Under the pieces are notes generated by a model, which saw only the letters and a program-made list of their open reading frames with translations, was not told the DNA's origin and made no database searches. Below are positions 46,339-60,239 of a DNA stretch of 64,000 nt, in pieces. The translations under genes and the position numbers were made by a program. This DNA comes from Paramacrobiotus metropolitanus (lineage: Eukaryota > Tardigrada > Eutardigrada > Parachela > Macrobiotidae): NCBI RefSeq assembly GCF_019649055.1, contig NW_026570232.1, forward strand, positions 744,001 through 808,000, read 5' to 3'. Within the stretch, counting starts at the first letter, position 1, and each line of letters starts with the position of its first letter.

Positions 46339-46515
46339 GATGGTTCTGGATGATTCGGTAGTTCAGGCTAATCTGGTAGTTTAGACTGATTGGGCAGTTC
46401 TGGCTGATCTGGTAGTTCTGGCTGATATGGCTGTCCTGGCTGATCTGGTAGTTCTGGTCCTTCTGAATGATTCGGTAGTTAAGGCTGATCTGGCTGTTTT
46501 GGCAGATTGGTAGAT
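46339..46515 (+). repeat. Minisatellite array 2, 18-bp unit
   Basis: Around nine degenerate copies of CTGATCTGGTAGTTCTGG lie in a row. It differs in sequence from the array at 45.8 kb. Both are embedded in the same repeat-rich stretch, together with scattered AAAAGCTGGAA / AAGGCGGGTTCT motifs at about 46130-46170 and 46610-46640. Confidence 0.85.
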
Positions 46516-48734
46516 TTTGCTAATTATGAAAATTTGCTACGGTGCAAAGGTTTCAAAAGCTTAGAAAGGACAATTGCAAACTATTAAAGAAATAGGTATG
46601 TATCAAAAGCTGGAAAGCTCAAAAGCCGTAAGGCGGGTTCTGGCCAATCAGGAAGATTTGGAGGCGGGAGTGTGACGCACAGACAGCTCTGCTTTAATTA
46701 AATGATAATTATGTAATATGTATTGTAGTATTGTACTATGTAGTACGTACATATATTGTTAATCGATCAGTATTTTAAGCTTATTGGTGCGAAATACCTA
46801 TTAATCTGCAGTGTTTTTGTCTTCAGGCTGACAACAACATTGCATAGAAATTTTGAAGTACTGACAGCTACAGATAATGCAGTCATAGATCTGGGCACTG
46901 GGAGTTGCGATCACAGAAATAACGTGGACTTGCAGTAATTAGTAACTGTTAAATTATAGGTATATTTATATAATCTATACACATAATGAGCATTTGTAGT
47001 CTCAGGCTGAGAATATATCTTTATAATCTATGTGTACTGTACATCCGTTTTTGTGATCGCAAACATTTTCTAATTTGCACCTTCCAAAAACCTAAGTAAG
47101 AAAGCGAAATGGTTAGTTGTAAAGAAAACTAAATGATATATGTGTATTCCCATAAGACAAAAACATAAACTAAATTAATAAGGGGCTCCCTTTTACTGTA
47201 CGAGTGCTCAGGATGTCTTAATGTTTCTTTTAACAGGCAATAGCCATCAAAATAACAAAAAACTACAAACGCGTGTACACTAATTCGCATTTAAAATTGA
47301 AATATTAAAAAAGTGTATTTAAACATAAACCCTTGGGCACTCACACGAATGGTCAGTACAGCTTTTGCACAATAACATAAAAAACAAACAAAGAATTCAC
47401 AAAATGTTCGATTTCAGCCCGGCAGAAATGAAAAGTTGGAAGAGTGAAGCTTGAAAATAACCACAGTCCACATCTAAATCGAAACTTACTTGCTGGTTTA
47501 CGACATAACATTATCGTCCTTTTCGATTAACAGTCGGCATTATTCGTGAGTAAAAAAAGTGTGCTGTGTGTCTGCTGGGCATGAAAAAGTGTGTTAGGAA
47601 AGTACAACAAATCCTTCTAATCTGAATTACCAAGAGATGTTAATTGGAATAAAAGATGCAGGAAACTGGAAACATCACAATTAAATTCTATATATCTGTA
47701 TGTCGCAAATGCGGCGCAGTTTGCAGACCCAACGGTCGATTCCATATATGCATACAATTATTACCAACACTACCAGCTCGCCGAAAGCGTCTCTAGATTG
47801 AGCGTATGCACGTGTTCGGTGCGATAGCAGCTACAAAGTAAGTACAAATCAGACGGTTATCCAAATGGTTACGAATGGTGGTTACAGATCACACGCCGCC
47901 CGGGGCTGAATAACATTATAACAGCAGAAACGACGCCATATGCAACGATTGAGGCGCAAGCCCTGTGTAACTAACGCCTGCTCCTTTTAGCAACATGAAA
48001 TAACTACAGGCCATATGCTCCCCTCTTCCCAGACCTCGCTGCGGCCATGCATACTCACGAGCACAGTACAACTCGTTTATGTCCACACAATGAAAATTTT
48101 ATTCTTAATACTGAACAGTGCTGGGCCATGGCTGCACGCCTGCAAATACAGATCAAGTAGGTTTCCAAGGGATGCAGCCGGAAGTGCTTGTAGCTATGCG
48201 CTATGCGTTTAAACTTTGCTGCTGCTGGGAGCCAGCAGCCGCGTCTGTCCGGAGATGTCGGTTAAAGTGATGTAGCACTCGCTGTAATTCAGGGGCGAGG
48301 ATTCTTGGCCAGCCACTATTTCGCGAAAGCGTCAGCAAAGCAAATCTCCGTTTCAGTGTAAGTGTTCTCGGATCGGATGTAGTAGAGAAACTGGTCATGA
48401 CTAAAGACCAAAGCCAAGAAAGCCGGAAGTGCAAGCTTACCAACGCTTCGAGTGCCGAGACCACCTCACGAAACGGAAAGAGAATCCTGCGTCCATTATA
48501 TAGAGTGTATCCTTAGTCCTTACAGAATGCACAATTTTTCATACACTGTATGAACAATGGTACATAAACACCGATCACAGAAGTTTGTTAAACAAATCAC
48601 AGTAGTCGGCAGTACGAAATCACCTAACCACACCGAAAGTTCCGAAGGAGGATTTTCAAATTCGATAAGGTGCACTCAGAACTGAAAGTCCGCATGTTTG
48701 TATGGTATAAACAATGAAGCAGACAACCATTTTT
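46516..48734. other. Intergenic, 2.2 kb
   Basis: No gene is supported. A minus-strand open frame at 48201-48464 is somewhat GC-rich but lacks homology and splice context. Confidence 0.45.
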
Positions 48735-49454
48735 GGTTCCACCGTCCACGGAAGAACGAGTTCAGTAGGTCAGGAAGGCAAACCGTTCGAGAGCGGAAGG
48801 GAAAATACAATCTCTGAGATAAGCGGATTGTTCTTCCGATACTGTATTAAGTACGAGTACTATTGCAGAATGTAAAGTGTTAACGGAAACGTAAATGTTT
48901 CAGCACACGTTTGCCACAGTGTGGTTTTACTGAAGCCGATTAAACTTCTCCGCTGCAAAGGGTCAAGAAAATTATGATGCAAAAGGTACGAATTGAAATT
49001 CGCGATTTCTACTGGCGATGCGTAATGATTTGACACTTGATCGATGCGGGTGTGTTGATTAATGGAACCGGCAACTGCGGATAAATCTACACACCGGAAA
49101 CTCGTTCTTTGCCATCGTTGCGGAAGAAGATTAGACTCGAGAGATTTTCTCAAGTGCGGAGAGGCAGATTAAATGACCGTTGTTGTTTTGGTCAGTTTCC
49201 CCGAGTTGAAATTTCCGAAGCTGCTTTGCCGGTGCTTAAAGAGCGCGGCATTTTACGGAATCGAAATTATTTCGGATTTAAAATTTATCTTGTTCAGTGC
49301 AGTAATATCAATTTCGGTTTGCTTTCCAAAGAATATACGGTATTTAGCAGTATAATGTTGTGTTTGTTATTATTACGTTACTGTTTGGGTTAATCTTTGA
49401 TAATTCGCTGTTTGGATAAAGTAATTGTTACTTATTTGAGTCTTTCTAACTACG
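48735..49454 (+). repeat. Duplicated upstream region, copy B
   Basis: Partner of 32852-33559. It carries an extra stretch (about 49056-49080) absent from copy A. It should contain the promoter of the nearly intact neprilysin gene. Confidence 0.85.
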
Positions 49455-52400
49455 ATGGAAAAATGGATATTTATCGTCGCTAGCAGTTGGATAGTTTGCG
49501 GAACAGGTGAGCAAAGTGCAAAATAGCAAATATGTTATTTACACACATTACACATTTCTGATGGATTCTGTTTTATAGACAATTTTTAGATAGAAAATGC
49601 ATAAACTGCGTGCTCCATCTCCGTCGCTTTCATATGATCGGAATATTTTCCATGTTCGAAACTGATACATACTCCAATTCCAGGCTGTATCTGTACATTG
49701 CATCCTTTGCAGGTGTCCTGCCAGTGATCCTTGCCGAATTTTCTTTTGAAATAAATCCGCGACTGTTGATCCATGTTAATTTCACCAACAAATTCCAAAC
49801 GCAATGTGATAATGACACTGACAACTGCACGAGTATAGGTAAGCTCTGCCTAATTGTATTTATATACAGTAGTATGTCATACCTGTTGTACTTGACAGTT
49901 TTTATGACCGACCTGTATCTAATTCTCGGATTTATGCTTCAACCATAGCATTATGCTATGATAATAATACTTTATGTGACGGGTTGATTAATACAGTTTT
50001 ATACACCGAATCCGATCTGATAGTTTATAAACATATGCGTATACACCGGCAAGTACCAAATACTAAAAATTAATTAGTTCGTGATAAAGATTTCTTAAAT
50101 TTTGGCTGCTTATATCACTTATGTGAAAAGCAGCATAACACTCTGCATGTACAGAGTATATCGCGCTTTGCCATTCTTATGGTTAGGTACATTTTTTTCT
50201 CATTTCTTGTGTCCTGTTTTATTAAGCTGTAAATTATGCAACTACTAATAGTATGTTGGGATTTATTTTAAAGTGTGTTCTACTAGCTTGTTGCACATGC
50301 GGTATATGTCATTAAACCGTGAACGACCTTTTTGATACAGTGCCGGAGAAATCGCTGATACCTTCGGGTGACGGGAACACGATAGCGCCGACAATCAAAA
50401 TTTGTCAAACAGAGAGATGCCACGAGCTGGGTACGTTCGTTGTGCGAATACATAAAAATAACATACAAACAATCGAAAATTTTGACCAGCCTTTTACCGG
50501 TAGCATCATCCATGAAGATGGCCATGAACTTCTCCGTTGATCCATGTGATAATTTCTACGACTATGCCTGTGGCAACTGGAGCACTTATAATCCAATTCC
50601 AGGTAATTTTCGGATGATTATTGCCGTATTATGATTTTGTTGCCGACAAATAGCTTTTCATTAAGTACATAATGCGCACGCCGTCTGCTTAAATTTTAAA
50701 AGTTCGCAAACTGTAAATTTTAATTATTATTTTCCGCAACTGCACAATTAATTTATTTTTTATGCGTTTCAGAGCTTATCAGGGTTAATTTAACTTATCA
50801 TTAAGCTAATGTTACTCCGGGAATTACAAACTATGTACATGTTTATTTTTATAAATTGCAGTGGATGCCATAAATGTCGTTACACCGGTAGCCAATAGAG
50901 CTATGCATATGCATAGTTGCATAACCACATTAGTGGCGTCCATTGTATGTATGTAAATTACCGCATGTTTAGTTTTATAAAATTTATAAACTGTTTTTAT
51001 AAATTATATTTAGTGCAAAAAGAGCTTGCGGAAAATTGTGAAGTTTATATCCGTCATCGAGCACGTGGTGTGAAACTTCTGGTTATCTTTCTTTGCAGAT
51101 GATCAGGGAAGCTGGGATAATTTCCACGTGGTATGGGTTCACTAGAACATGAATAATTTTATCTTAGTTTTTAATTACGTTTGTTTTTTAAGGTTACGGA
51201 AAAAGTCACAAAGCAACTCAAGGGTGAGTTACTGCAACCAGCATGCTAACAGAATCCCAGTAACAGTGATGGCAGCGCAGCAATAACGCATTAGCATAAA
51301 TCATAATAGATAATGCAGTTTCGGTTTTGCAGAAATCCTTGAACGCGAAGATGTAAGCGACCTTTCCACCTCTAGGCAGAAGGCGCGAACATTTTACAAA
51401 GCCTGCATGGATGTCGGTAAATAAGACGAGCAAAAGACGGCATATGCTGCAAACTTAATTTATTATACGTATTTAATTAAACAATTACAAAACGTCCTCT
51501 ATACTTACAATTTTGTTAGCAGTATCTTATTCCGATCTAGCATAATGCTGTAGAAGTTTGTTTGTGTTTTCGTTACAAATTTATTCAGAATAGGTACTGT
51601 TTCAATGTAACCAGCACAACCACTGATCGATGTTGTTGAATCGTGAGGAAGTGTGAAAGTTTTGCTGTATTGCATAATTTACTGTAGATATCAATTAATT
51701 TCCTTAATCATTAGATACAAAGACTACCATAGCGAACTAGCGAAAAGAGTGTATAATGTACGTATGCAGAAGCAAATCAGTAGGGCAATGTACAAAATAC
51801 GTACATTTAGTTCGTAAATACAGTAACCAGATTTTTATATCTAAATTTACGTATACTACCATTTGCGTTTAATTTTTTTTCGTTACGAGTAATGTTTCTA
51901 CAGATCGCATGGACAGCCTCGGGCCTTGGCCGTTACTGCAGCTGCTGCGCAGTGTGTTGGGCGAGTGGCCGGTGTTGGCTAAACAGTGGGATGCCGGCGG
52001 ATTTCACTGGTTGAATGCCATTAAGAAAACGAAGAAACTGGGACTGGGTCTGTTTCTGGAATGGGCCAGCTCGTCCGACCCGGAAAATCCCAAGAAGAAT
52101 ATCGTTCATTTTGTGGAAGCCAGTCTGGGGTTGAACACGCGGAAACTGTACTTTGCACCGCAATCGGAATACATTCGCGATGCGTACAAGGGATTCATTC
52201 GCAACCTCATGGTGATGCTCAACGATGAATCGGGATTTATTGCACCGGATAAAGCGGCACTTATTCAAGCGGATGCCGATGCGGTGTACGAATTCGAAGT
52301 TTTGCTTGCGGGGGTAAATACACTACATAGAAATGCAATCTAGTGGAATATTTCAGATTTTCGAACTATTTTTGAATTAGAACATCATGTCTATTTATTA

Positions 52401-55400
52401 AATATTGGAAAATTTTTTGTGACTTTTAAATAGTGCGCCACGGTATATGAATATTGTGTTATTACAGAAATGCTAAGAACTCACTTGGTTTCGATTTGTT
52501 TAATAGCTTTCACGGACGGAAGAAGAGCGTCGCAATTTATCCTTATCGTTAAACAAGATGACATTGGAGAAATTCCACGAGAAATGCCTGAGCAGCACGA
52601 TGACCTTACAGCAGCTAATGGATTATATGGTGGAAATAATGCCCAATTCCACGCTGAAAGAGCTGGTCACACCGGAAATGGTTATCAATGTGGCCAATCC
52701 GGATTATTTTGTGAAACTGCACAGTATTCTGGCCACATATTCCCGTGAGCCACAAAAACAACGAGTATTGGCCAATTACATCGGCTGGCGATTAACGATG
52801 GAATTTTCCGCCAAGCTAACGAAAAAACTGCGCGACATTGTCGAGGCATTTGGACGAGTCCTGGACGGGTCGAAGAAGGAGCCGGAACGCTGGAAAATCT
52901 GCTCAGGAAAGGTCAACGCGGTGATGAACACGGCGGTCGGGTCACTCTACGTCAAAAATTACTTTGATGAATCAAGCAAACGTAAAGTTAGTATAACGTA
53001 TTTATCATTAAAGTTTACATCAATATTTATTGTATAATATACAAAATGTAATAGTGAGTAATAATATTATACAGTACATACTTGTTATATCTATATAAGT
53101 ATTTTCGAATTGTGATCAAATTGCAATTTCAAGCACCTTACAGATTCGGTTGTTAGTGAAAGATTTGCGAGCGTCGTTCGGCGCGGTGTTGAAGAAAGCT
53201 GACTGGATGGATGAATTAACACGGCAGCGGGCACTGGATAAGTTAGAAGCTATGAACGAATATATCGGATATCCTGATTACATAATGGACGACATTCCAC
53301 GACTGGACAAGGAATACGAACGCGTACGCTGGCCGTATATAATAATTACACGCTTTTAACGCAGCAGTTATTTAAACTATTGAAATCACGTGTAGATCCA
53401 ATGTTAAAATTTGGAAATATTAATTTTAAGTAGTGTAAACTATCACTGGTTTTTTGTTTGTTGATTAGACATAAATAAGGAAATGAATTAAATTTACATT
53501 TCTAACGGTCTATCAGCAATTATCACGCTGAGCCTGCACACGAAACGCGTTTTGATAATCTTTTCGTAAAGTAAGGGTTGTAATATATGAACGCAGCAAC
53601 TCCGACGTTCACGAAGAAATTTGGCTGGAAAATGCCATTGAGAATTACCGTTTTTAAATTTCAGTCCTTTGCAGCTGGAATTCGGTCGGGATCATGCGTA
53701 CAACTGCATGAACGTCAACCGCTTTAGTGTGGAAACGAATCTCAAAGACTTACTAAAAGTCAATAATCGCTCTTTGGATGAATCTCTAACGCCGGCGGAT
53801 GTCAATGCGTTTTATGATCCTTCCAACAATATTATCGGTAAGATCATGGCTATGAATTGCAAATTTCAGTACTCGTACCAGGTCACTGTTCTTGACGCTA
53901 ATTCCAAGAATTTTCGCTGTTGTTATACATTTCGCATATCTTTGTCACTGTTAAACGGACAAAAAATTCGGGTTATTTACATATTGCACTTTGCAAAGAA
54001 TATAAGTTACGATGATTTTGTAGTGTCGCGGCAGTGTTCCAGCTGTCTTAGTCCTAGGTTGTTCATAATCAAATATTCGTAGGCAGGCTAAGGCAGCTAA
54101 ATGTGGAGATGTCGCATTTTCGTTTTCCGCTAGTGTTCACCTAACGTTGTGTTTTTTTTCTATTTTTCTTGACATTCGTATTTTTGTGCATGTATTTTCA
54201 GTCACTGTTGATCACTCGTTTCGGTTTTAAGCATCTCCTGATTCGTTTTACTACTTTGTATGTCTATGTATTTACGTGAGCCGTTTGTTTCCCGGTTTGC
54301 AGCATTTGTTGCCGGTATTCTTCAACTGCCATTTTACGATGCCAATCGACCGGAATATTTGAATTACGCTGCCATTGGAGCAGTAATTGGTCATGAGATT
54401 ACCCATGCTTTCGATGATCAAGGTACGTTTCCCCGTTGTCATCAAGTATTTATCAGTTAACGCCTGTTTAATTACATTTTAATTACATATTAAATTGTTC
54501 TATTCCTATATCATTATGTGCTCAGCACCATGCTTTGCTGCTAACTGCCACTGTTTTGTAGGGTCACAGTTTGATGCAGATGGGAAATTCCATGACTGGT
54601 GGACGTTGGAATCGCGAGCCCGTTATGGCATGAAAGCCAGCGGTCTCGTGCAAAAATACAGCAACTACGTATTACCCCAAGGTCAAGTTAATGGGCTTTT
54701 GACGCTGGGGGAAAACATTGCTGATTGTGGGGGCGTGAAAACAGCCTATCAGGTGACCTCGTGTTTTTACTCGTATTTTCGCGGTTTGCTGCTGCACATT
54801 TGTAATTATTATTAATTTTTCCAGCACATGAATTTGTTCTGACTGGTTTGTATTTGAACGTTTAGGCATATAAACTGTACGTTCAACGACGAGGTTTCCT
54901 GGAAGCAATTCTGCCCGGTTTCGAAAATTTTACAACAGAGCAGCTGTTTTTCTGGGAGTAGCTCAGGTATTGTGTAAATTATATACAGAATAATTTTGTT
55001 TTCGAGAAACTTAGCACGCTTCGAATCTATCGTGAGTAGCAATTATTTGCTTACTAAGTTTTGAGAAACAACCGATGTTTGCCGTCTCGGTACCAGATTT
55101 CAAGTATAAGGGCTGTGAATTTCAGTTTAGTCGAACATATGCGCGTTCAAATGAGATAGGTTATTTAAAAGTACATTAAAAGTACATTTGAGCTGGCAAA
55201 ACCATTTAAAATTATATTACAAAAAAATAACTTTTATTCGACAGGATTGGTGTGGTTCCGAGAGGGACAGAATGACCATGGTATCGCTGCTGTCCTTTAC
55301 GCACAGTCCGAAGATGTTCCGGATAATTGGACCGCTGTCCAGTATGCCCGAATTCGCTGATTCTTACCGGTGTCGAGTTGGATCTCGTATGAATCCCCTT

Positions 55401-55421
55401 ATTAAAGCTGCTGTCTGGTAG
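49455..55421 (+). CDS. Neprilysin-like M13 zinc metallopeptidase, copy B, one apparent frameshift
   Basis: M13 peptidases cut small extracellular peptides. Fifteen exons: 49455-49506, 49713-49838, 50341-50430, 50504-50602, 51099-51130, 51193-51223, 51333-51416, 51904-52313, 52507-52986, 53144-53323, 53675-53837, 54303-54422, 54562-54752, 54866-54966 and 55245-55421, equivalent to about 778 residues (human 750). A hydrophobic N-terminus ([18 protein letters not shown]) acts as signal or anchor. Family marks are [21 protein letters not shown], the zinc motif [20 protein letters not shown] (the Glu ligand), [20 protein letters not shown] and a C-terminal VW. Exon 14 is 101 nt and reads FFWE-stop; the family expects FFLGVAQ there. 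One missing T near 54949-54951 explains both the stop and the odd length. The usual Cys before the terminal VW is Ala. The gene is either a very young pseudogene, or the base was lost in sequencing. Confidence 0.88.
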
Positions 55422-55722
55422 TGCACATGTTTTGCAAATTAACGTATTATATTTTTATTTTTTGTAACTGATGTTCAGCTTGCTTGCATAAGCAGTATTC
55501 TAGAAATTTAAAGCAGGAACCATGGATTCTTAAAAAAGAGAATCTAAGACATCAAAGGAATAAATAAAATTAAAAGACAGGCTCCAGTGCCACACAACAA
55601 AAAGTTCACGGATAAAAGATAAAAACACCAATTTATGAGATTCGCAATTCATAGACAGCTGCATAAAGATTGACGAGATCGTGGAAATCGTAAAAAGTAA
55701 AATTTTAAAACATTAAAATCCC

Positions 55723-58700
55723 TTACTTAAAAACACAGCACGGACGGGAAAAATTGGTGCACAATGGATATGTCGAAGCAGTACAAGGACGGAAGGGTAA
55801 ATACCGAATCCAGGGAACAATCAGGGAATGCATGTATTTTGGCCGAGGTTCACTAACGCGGCTCCAATCCGGAACCAAACATTCGGATAACTTGGCAATA
55901 AACTCTGCAAATAGAGCATCCTGTGTTTTAGTCAGCAGCTCGCATCTGCTAAACAGAGCTTTGACAATGCCATGAAAGTATTTATACAATTTTTTAGGGA
56001 AGTTGAACTGCGAGAACAGAACACACACACGACAATAATCGTTTATAGTAAAACGGAATCAATTTCACGGTTCTGACACTTAATACTTACTTAACATGAA
56101 TATTGGGTTCCCTGATAATCTCGCCATCACAATTCCAGATCGTTGTCGATGAGTTACCGGTAGATTCACTGGTGCGAAACAACAGCTCGTGCGCCCGACA
56201 TGCGTGGAGATTGCTGCCCAGGGACTAACAAAAACGACAAAAAAATTTCATCCCGACCACAGAGGAAATGCAAAACGGATTTCTGTAACATACTCGCTGT
56301 GGTCCAATGCCCCGCTGTGTGCTGACCAGATAATGCAGCAATCGGCACCGCCCAATAGAACGCACCACCAACAAGTCCAGACATCCGTCACCGCAATGGG
56401 AAACCGGCACCACGCCTAAAGCAAATCAAACTTTCCGTAATGAACGAATTGTGACCGTTTGTAGGCACGAATTTCGATCCAAAACTTAAATGTAAATTCT
56501 TGCCTCTCGGCGACATTTCCGAACGACAACTCATACTGGCGGCGATAACGTTTGTGAACTTTCCATCCAAAGTTGACCATTCCTCCTTATCCGTACTGCC
56601 TTCTGGACCGATGGAAATGTCTGTAAACAATACAACTGTACTCTGTAAATGATCTTATTCCAATTTGCCCTACATTCTACGTCATCGAGCGTGAAAGACT
56701 AAGCTGAAATATAACATGTTCCATTCAATTACTTATACTTCCGCTCACAGTGCTACGGTTTAATTTACAGTAAGTACCATAATTACACCGTTGTTATAAT
56801 TATCTTGATCGTGGTGCTTAGTGATCGTCCGCTAGTAACTAAATAATCCCTGAACATCACTGCCACTAAAGTTATTGCTGCAACGTTGCAAACGCGAACA
56901 CGAACATACAAGGTCATAATAAGAGCAAAGTACGTACACCTCAACAGTACGTCAGTAAACTCAACACTTACGACTTTTGCTGGCACCGATTTCCTTGCAA
57001 TACCGGCAATCCTGATAGCATTCATCACCCTCATCGGGATAACCATCAGGATTGACTGATTCCAGAGATTTGAACGATACCGAGCCATGGTAGGCTCGAT
57101 TCACCAGGAATGTCTTAGCACCGGCCAACACGTATCGAGATTTGCCGAGATACCGTCGCAACCACTGCTTCTCACTGTTCCGCAGTGTGTCGCTAAAGAA
57201 ACCATATCCCAGGAATGCGCAGAAGAATTTCAGAAACTGCCCATCAGATGCACGGAACACGGTTCCCACATCCAATCTCATTTCCCTACCTAAATGAAAA
57301 ATTAATCATATTAGAACAGATATAATCCCAACAGTAGATAAAAACCCGTCATCTACTGTAACGTTAACAAAACTGCGAAACACCTGTCCGGCTATTTTCT
57401 ATTCTCTAACCTAATAAGATGTTAATAAGAGCCGTAACCACATCTCCCAGACCGATGCAAAACCCGATAGAATCAGTCGATCCTGCAAAATACATTGATT
57501 AAGCAAATACCAAGGTGCATAGACCAATTATGAGAATAATGCAGTGGGTGCCCCGCGCATTACCTGCGGGTATTAAACCAATTCGCACTGCCGGTGCCAT
57601 CAACGAAGAACACGGCCGTAGTTCGTTCACTTGCGCCCTCAACAGTACTCCCTCCATGATTTCATTAAATATCCCATCGCCACCGACAGCAATGATTCTG
57701 CGAAACAAAATCAGTGCAATCTCCTCCCAAATTCAATAATGCAAAATATTATCCAGAAATTCAATTACCCGAATTACCACCTACCCGTCGTACGGCTGAA
57801 GATGCGGATCTTGTTGCACGATCCACTCCTTTGCGTGTCCCTGATGCGTGGTGACAATGAAGTCGTAGGATATTCCACATCCCGTTAGAATCGGCGAGAT
57901 AATCTTGGTCATCACACGCACAGCACCACCATTTCCGCTGATCGGATTCACGAAAAACAACAAGCGCTTTGGCCGTTCCTCGAAATCTACAAATACAATA
58001 CCTCCTCCATAATATTATTACAAAATTCACTACAAGTAAATTCGTCAAGAGTTGCAGAAAATTAGCTAGTAAATTTTAAGTAAACATGAAAAAAGCAAAA
58101 CTTTCACCCCCCCCCCTACAGCGCACATCCAGGAATCATGTCAAAAAGAGGTAAAAACGAATGTGTAAAAATTAATTTGCTTAACAGAGAAGTCTACAAG
58201 GAGGGAAGGAGAAGGGGAAGGAGAATTTGCTTAACAGGGAAGGAGGTAACTTAAGGTAATACGAATCAATTCGGTTACCCTCTACAGTACTAGCTAAACA
58301 CAAACTCATAACGGAATGCAAACGACATAACGAAAATCTCAGAACAACTTTGATTTTCAATGCAAATTTGTTTATCGTAAATTTTCCGCATACGCCAAAG
58401 CCAGTAATAGCGTGGAAATTGTTTGTCTTTATATAAATGACCAACCAAAACATCGCGGAATATGAAGTATTCACGTAACGGAAACAGCGGAGTAAATTCC
58501 ACCTGCAATCTTATCGCAGATTCCTGACAGCCTTACGATTACCTGATTGTCACATCACCCTAGACTAGCGTATCTGATTAAATCCTTTCAAACAACATTA
58601 CGTCTGCAATCCGGAGATTAAACTTGAAAACAAACTAGATTTTTCCGTTTACCTTTCAAGACATCCAGCAGCGCCTTGTACAGCTCCTCCCCCTGTTCCG

Positions 58701-59291
58701 GGACTTCCGGTTCCAGCAGGACCTTCTTCGTTCGCCACTTCTGGTGGGAGACATGCCGGGCCATGTGCAGCAGCAGCGAATGGCTGCGGGCTGGATCGTA
58801 AACGCCACTGCGACTGAAACATTCCAGTCTGCGCAGCGACCATCGCGCACTGGACAACTCACTGTTGTCCGTCTGCACTTCGACGCTCAGCACATCCCGC
58901 AGACTGATAACGACGGCCTGTGCCACTTCTGCAACAATTTCGTGGAGAATTGTCAAAATGTGGGAGCGCAATAAGCAAGAACAAACTGTTACACACAACA
59001 AACACAAATACGATGATTTTGAGCAAACTCGGAAACCAGTTTGATGTTGTCTCCGCACACTAACGTAGGCTGCAGCATTGCGAATCACACTGAACTTCCA
59101 ACTTGCATCAAGCGTTTGCGAGTGCAAAACTGTCGTTAGCTAAACATGATAACGATTAAAGGAGAAGCCATACCCGGAAAACCAGGCAGCGCTCGCAGAT
59201 GAAGCGCTTCGTTCTCCAAAGTTGCTCCATAACGCACTTTGTTGCATTTAACGATGATGTGGGATTTGCCAGGCTCAATCAACACGGACAT
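55723..59291 (-). CDS. CERK: Ceramide kinase
   Basis: CERK phosphorylates ceramide to ceramide-1-phosphate at Golgi and plasma membranes. I place ten minus-strand exons: 59291-59174, 58928-58653, 57986-57785, 57697-57564, 57482-57411, 57289-56972, 56620-56486, 56415-56294, 56224-56091 and 55945-55723, totalling 577 residues (human 537). The N-terminal PH-like region covers about residues 1-125. The kinase core follows: LLFFVNPISGNGGA, IIAVGGDGIFNEIMEG, RIGLIPAGSTDS, FLGYGFFSDT. The CERK-specific CxxxCxxC is CYQDCRYC, and MSCRSEMSPRG, HCGDGCLDLLVVR and IWNCDGEII complete the fold. These separate it from sphingosine and diacylglycerol kinases. The donor of the seventh exon (GTTTTG) is weak, but it gives a 70-nt intron and the right phase. 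The C-terminal 60 residues after the core are not conserved to my knowledge. It is convergent with neprilysin B. Confidence 0.93.
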
Positions 59292-60239
59292 ACTTCATAA
59301 CCAAGAATCCACACATATATCAAACTGCACCGTTAGCTTACTACGCAAGATCAACCATTAAAAATTTAAAATTATTCCCGACATCCAAAATATGGGGAAA
59401 CCAAAAGCAAAACAAACAAAACCACCTAACGCAATTCAAACTAGCAAAACAACGTGAAGTCCGTGAACAGCTGACGAAGTGAAAAGCAGAGCGCGCCTGC
59501 GCGAAACAGCCGCGAGTGGTTACCTGTCTGTCTCACAATCGATATGCACTGCAGCCGTGCAGCGTGCAGCTACCGTATGTTACATGCACCGCGCATCCCT
59601 CCGCTTCCTTCAGTTGATCCCATTCTCCCGGCGCTCAGTACGGGACAAATCCTTTTGTCGCCACCTTTTAAACACAATGCTTCATTAAGAATCGAAGTAA
59701 GATTGCGACGGAATATTTTATATCATTTTAAAATTAAATGCAATTTTTTCCTGTGTTTTGCAAGTTCAGGGCAGAGTTCCAAAGTGTGCTCTTCCGGTCA
59801 AAGTGCAATTGTGAGTTGTGGAACCGAAAAGCCGCTGTAATATGGATAATTATTTGGAGGCGGGGAAAACATTCGTCATAGACTCATAGTCGCTTCCGCG
59901 AGCAAAGGTAAATCAGCTGGCCGACAGGCTACTGGCTACGAAAGCGTAGTTTCAACTCGACGTATTTCTGCTTACTGTTGCCAGCGTTTGCCATTGCATT
60001 TCGGTCGTATTTAAACGAACAACGTACTGTTCGTTCTTTCGTTTGTTCCTCGTTTTCAAACTTGCGATAGTTGCTGCTAAAATTTTTTTTCCCCAAGTGC
60101 GTGATTTGTCCATACTTTTGAACCACAGAATACTTTATCATGTAGGTTACCGCCAAGCATTGCCAACTGACTGCAGCCAAACGTTTTTTTGCAGATTGTT
60201 TGAATTTGCTTTTTATGTTTGCAGTTCTGCCTGGTAAAA
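59292..60239. other. Divergent promoter region between CERK and perilipin
   Basis: About 950 bp separate the two start codons, which point away from each other. It contains both 5' leaders and any shared control sites. A possible 5' exon-intron boundary of perilipin is suggested by the pyrimidine-rich GTTTGCAG at about 60217-60224, which could make the ATG exon the second exon. No coding region is recognised. Confidence 0.5.
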
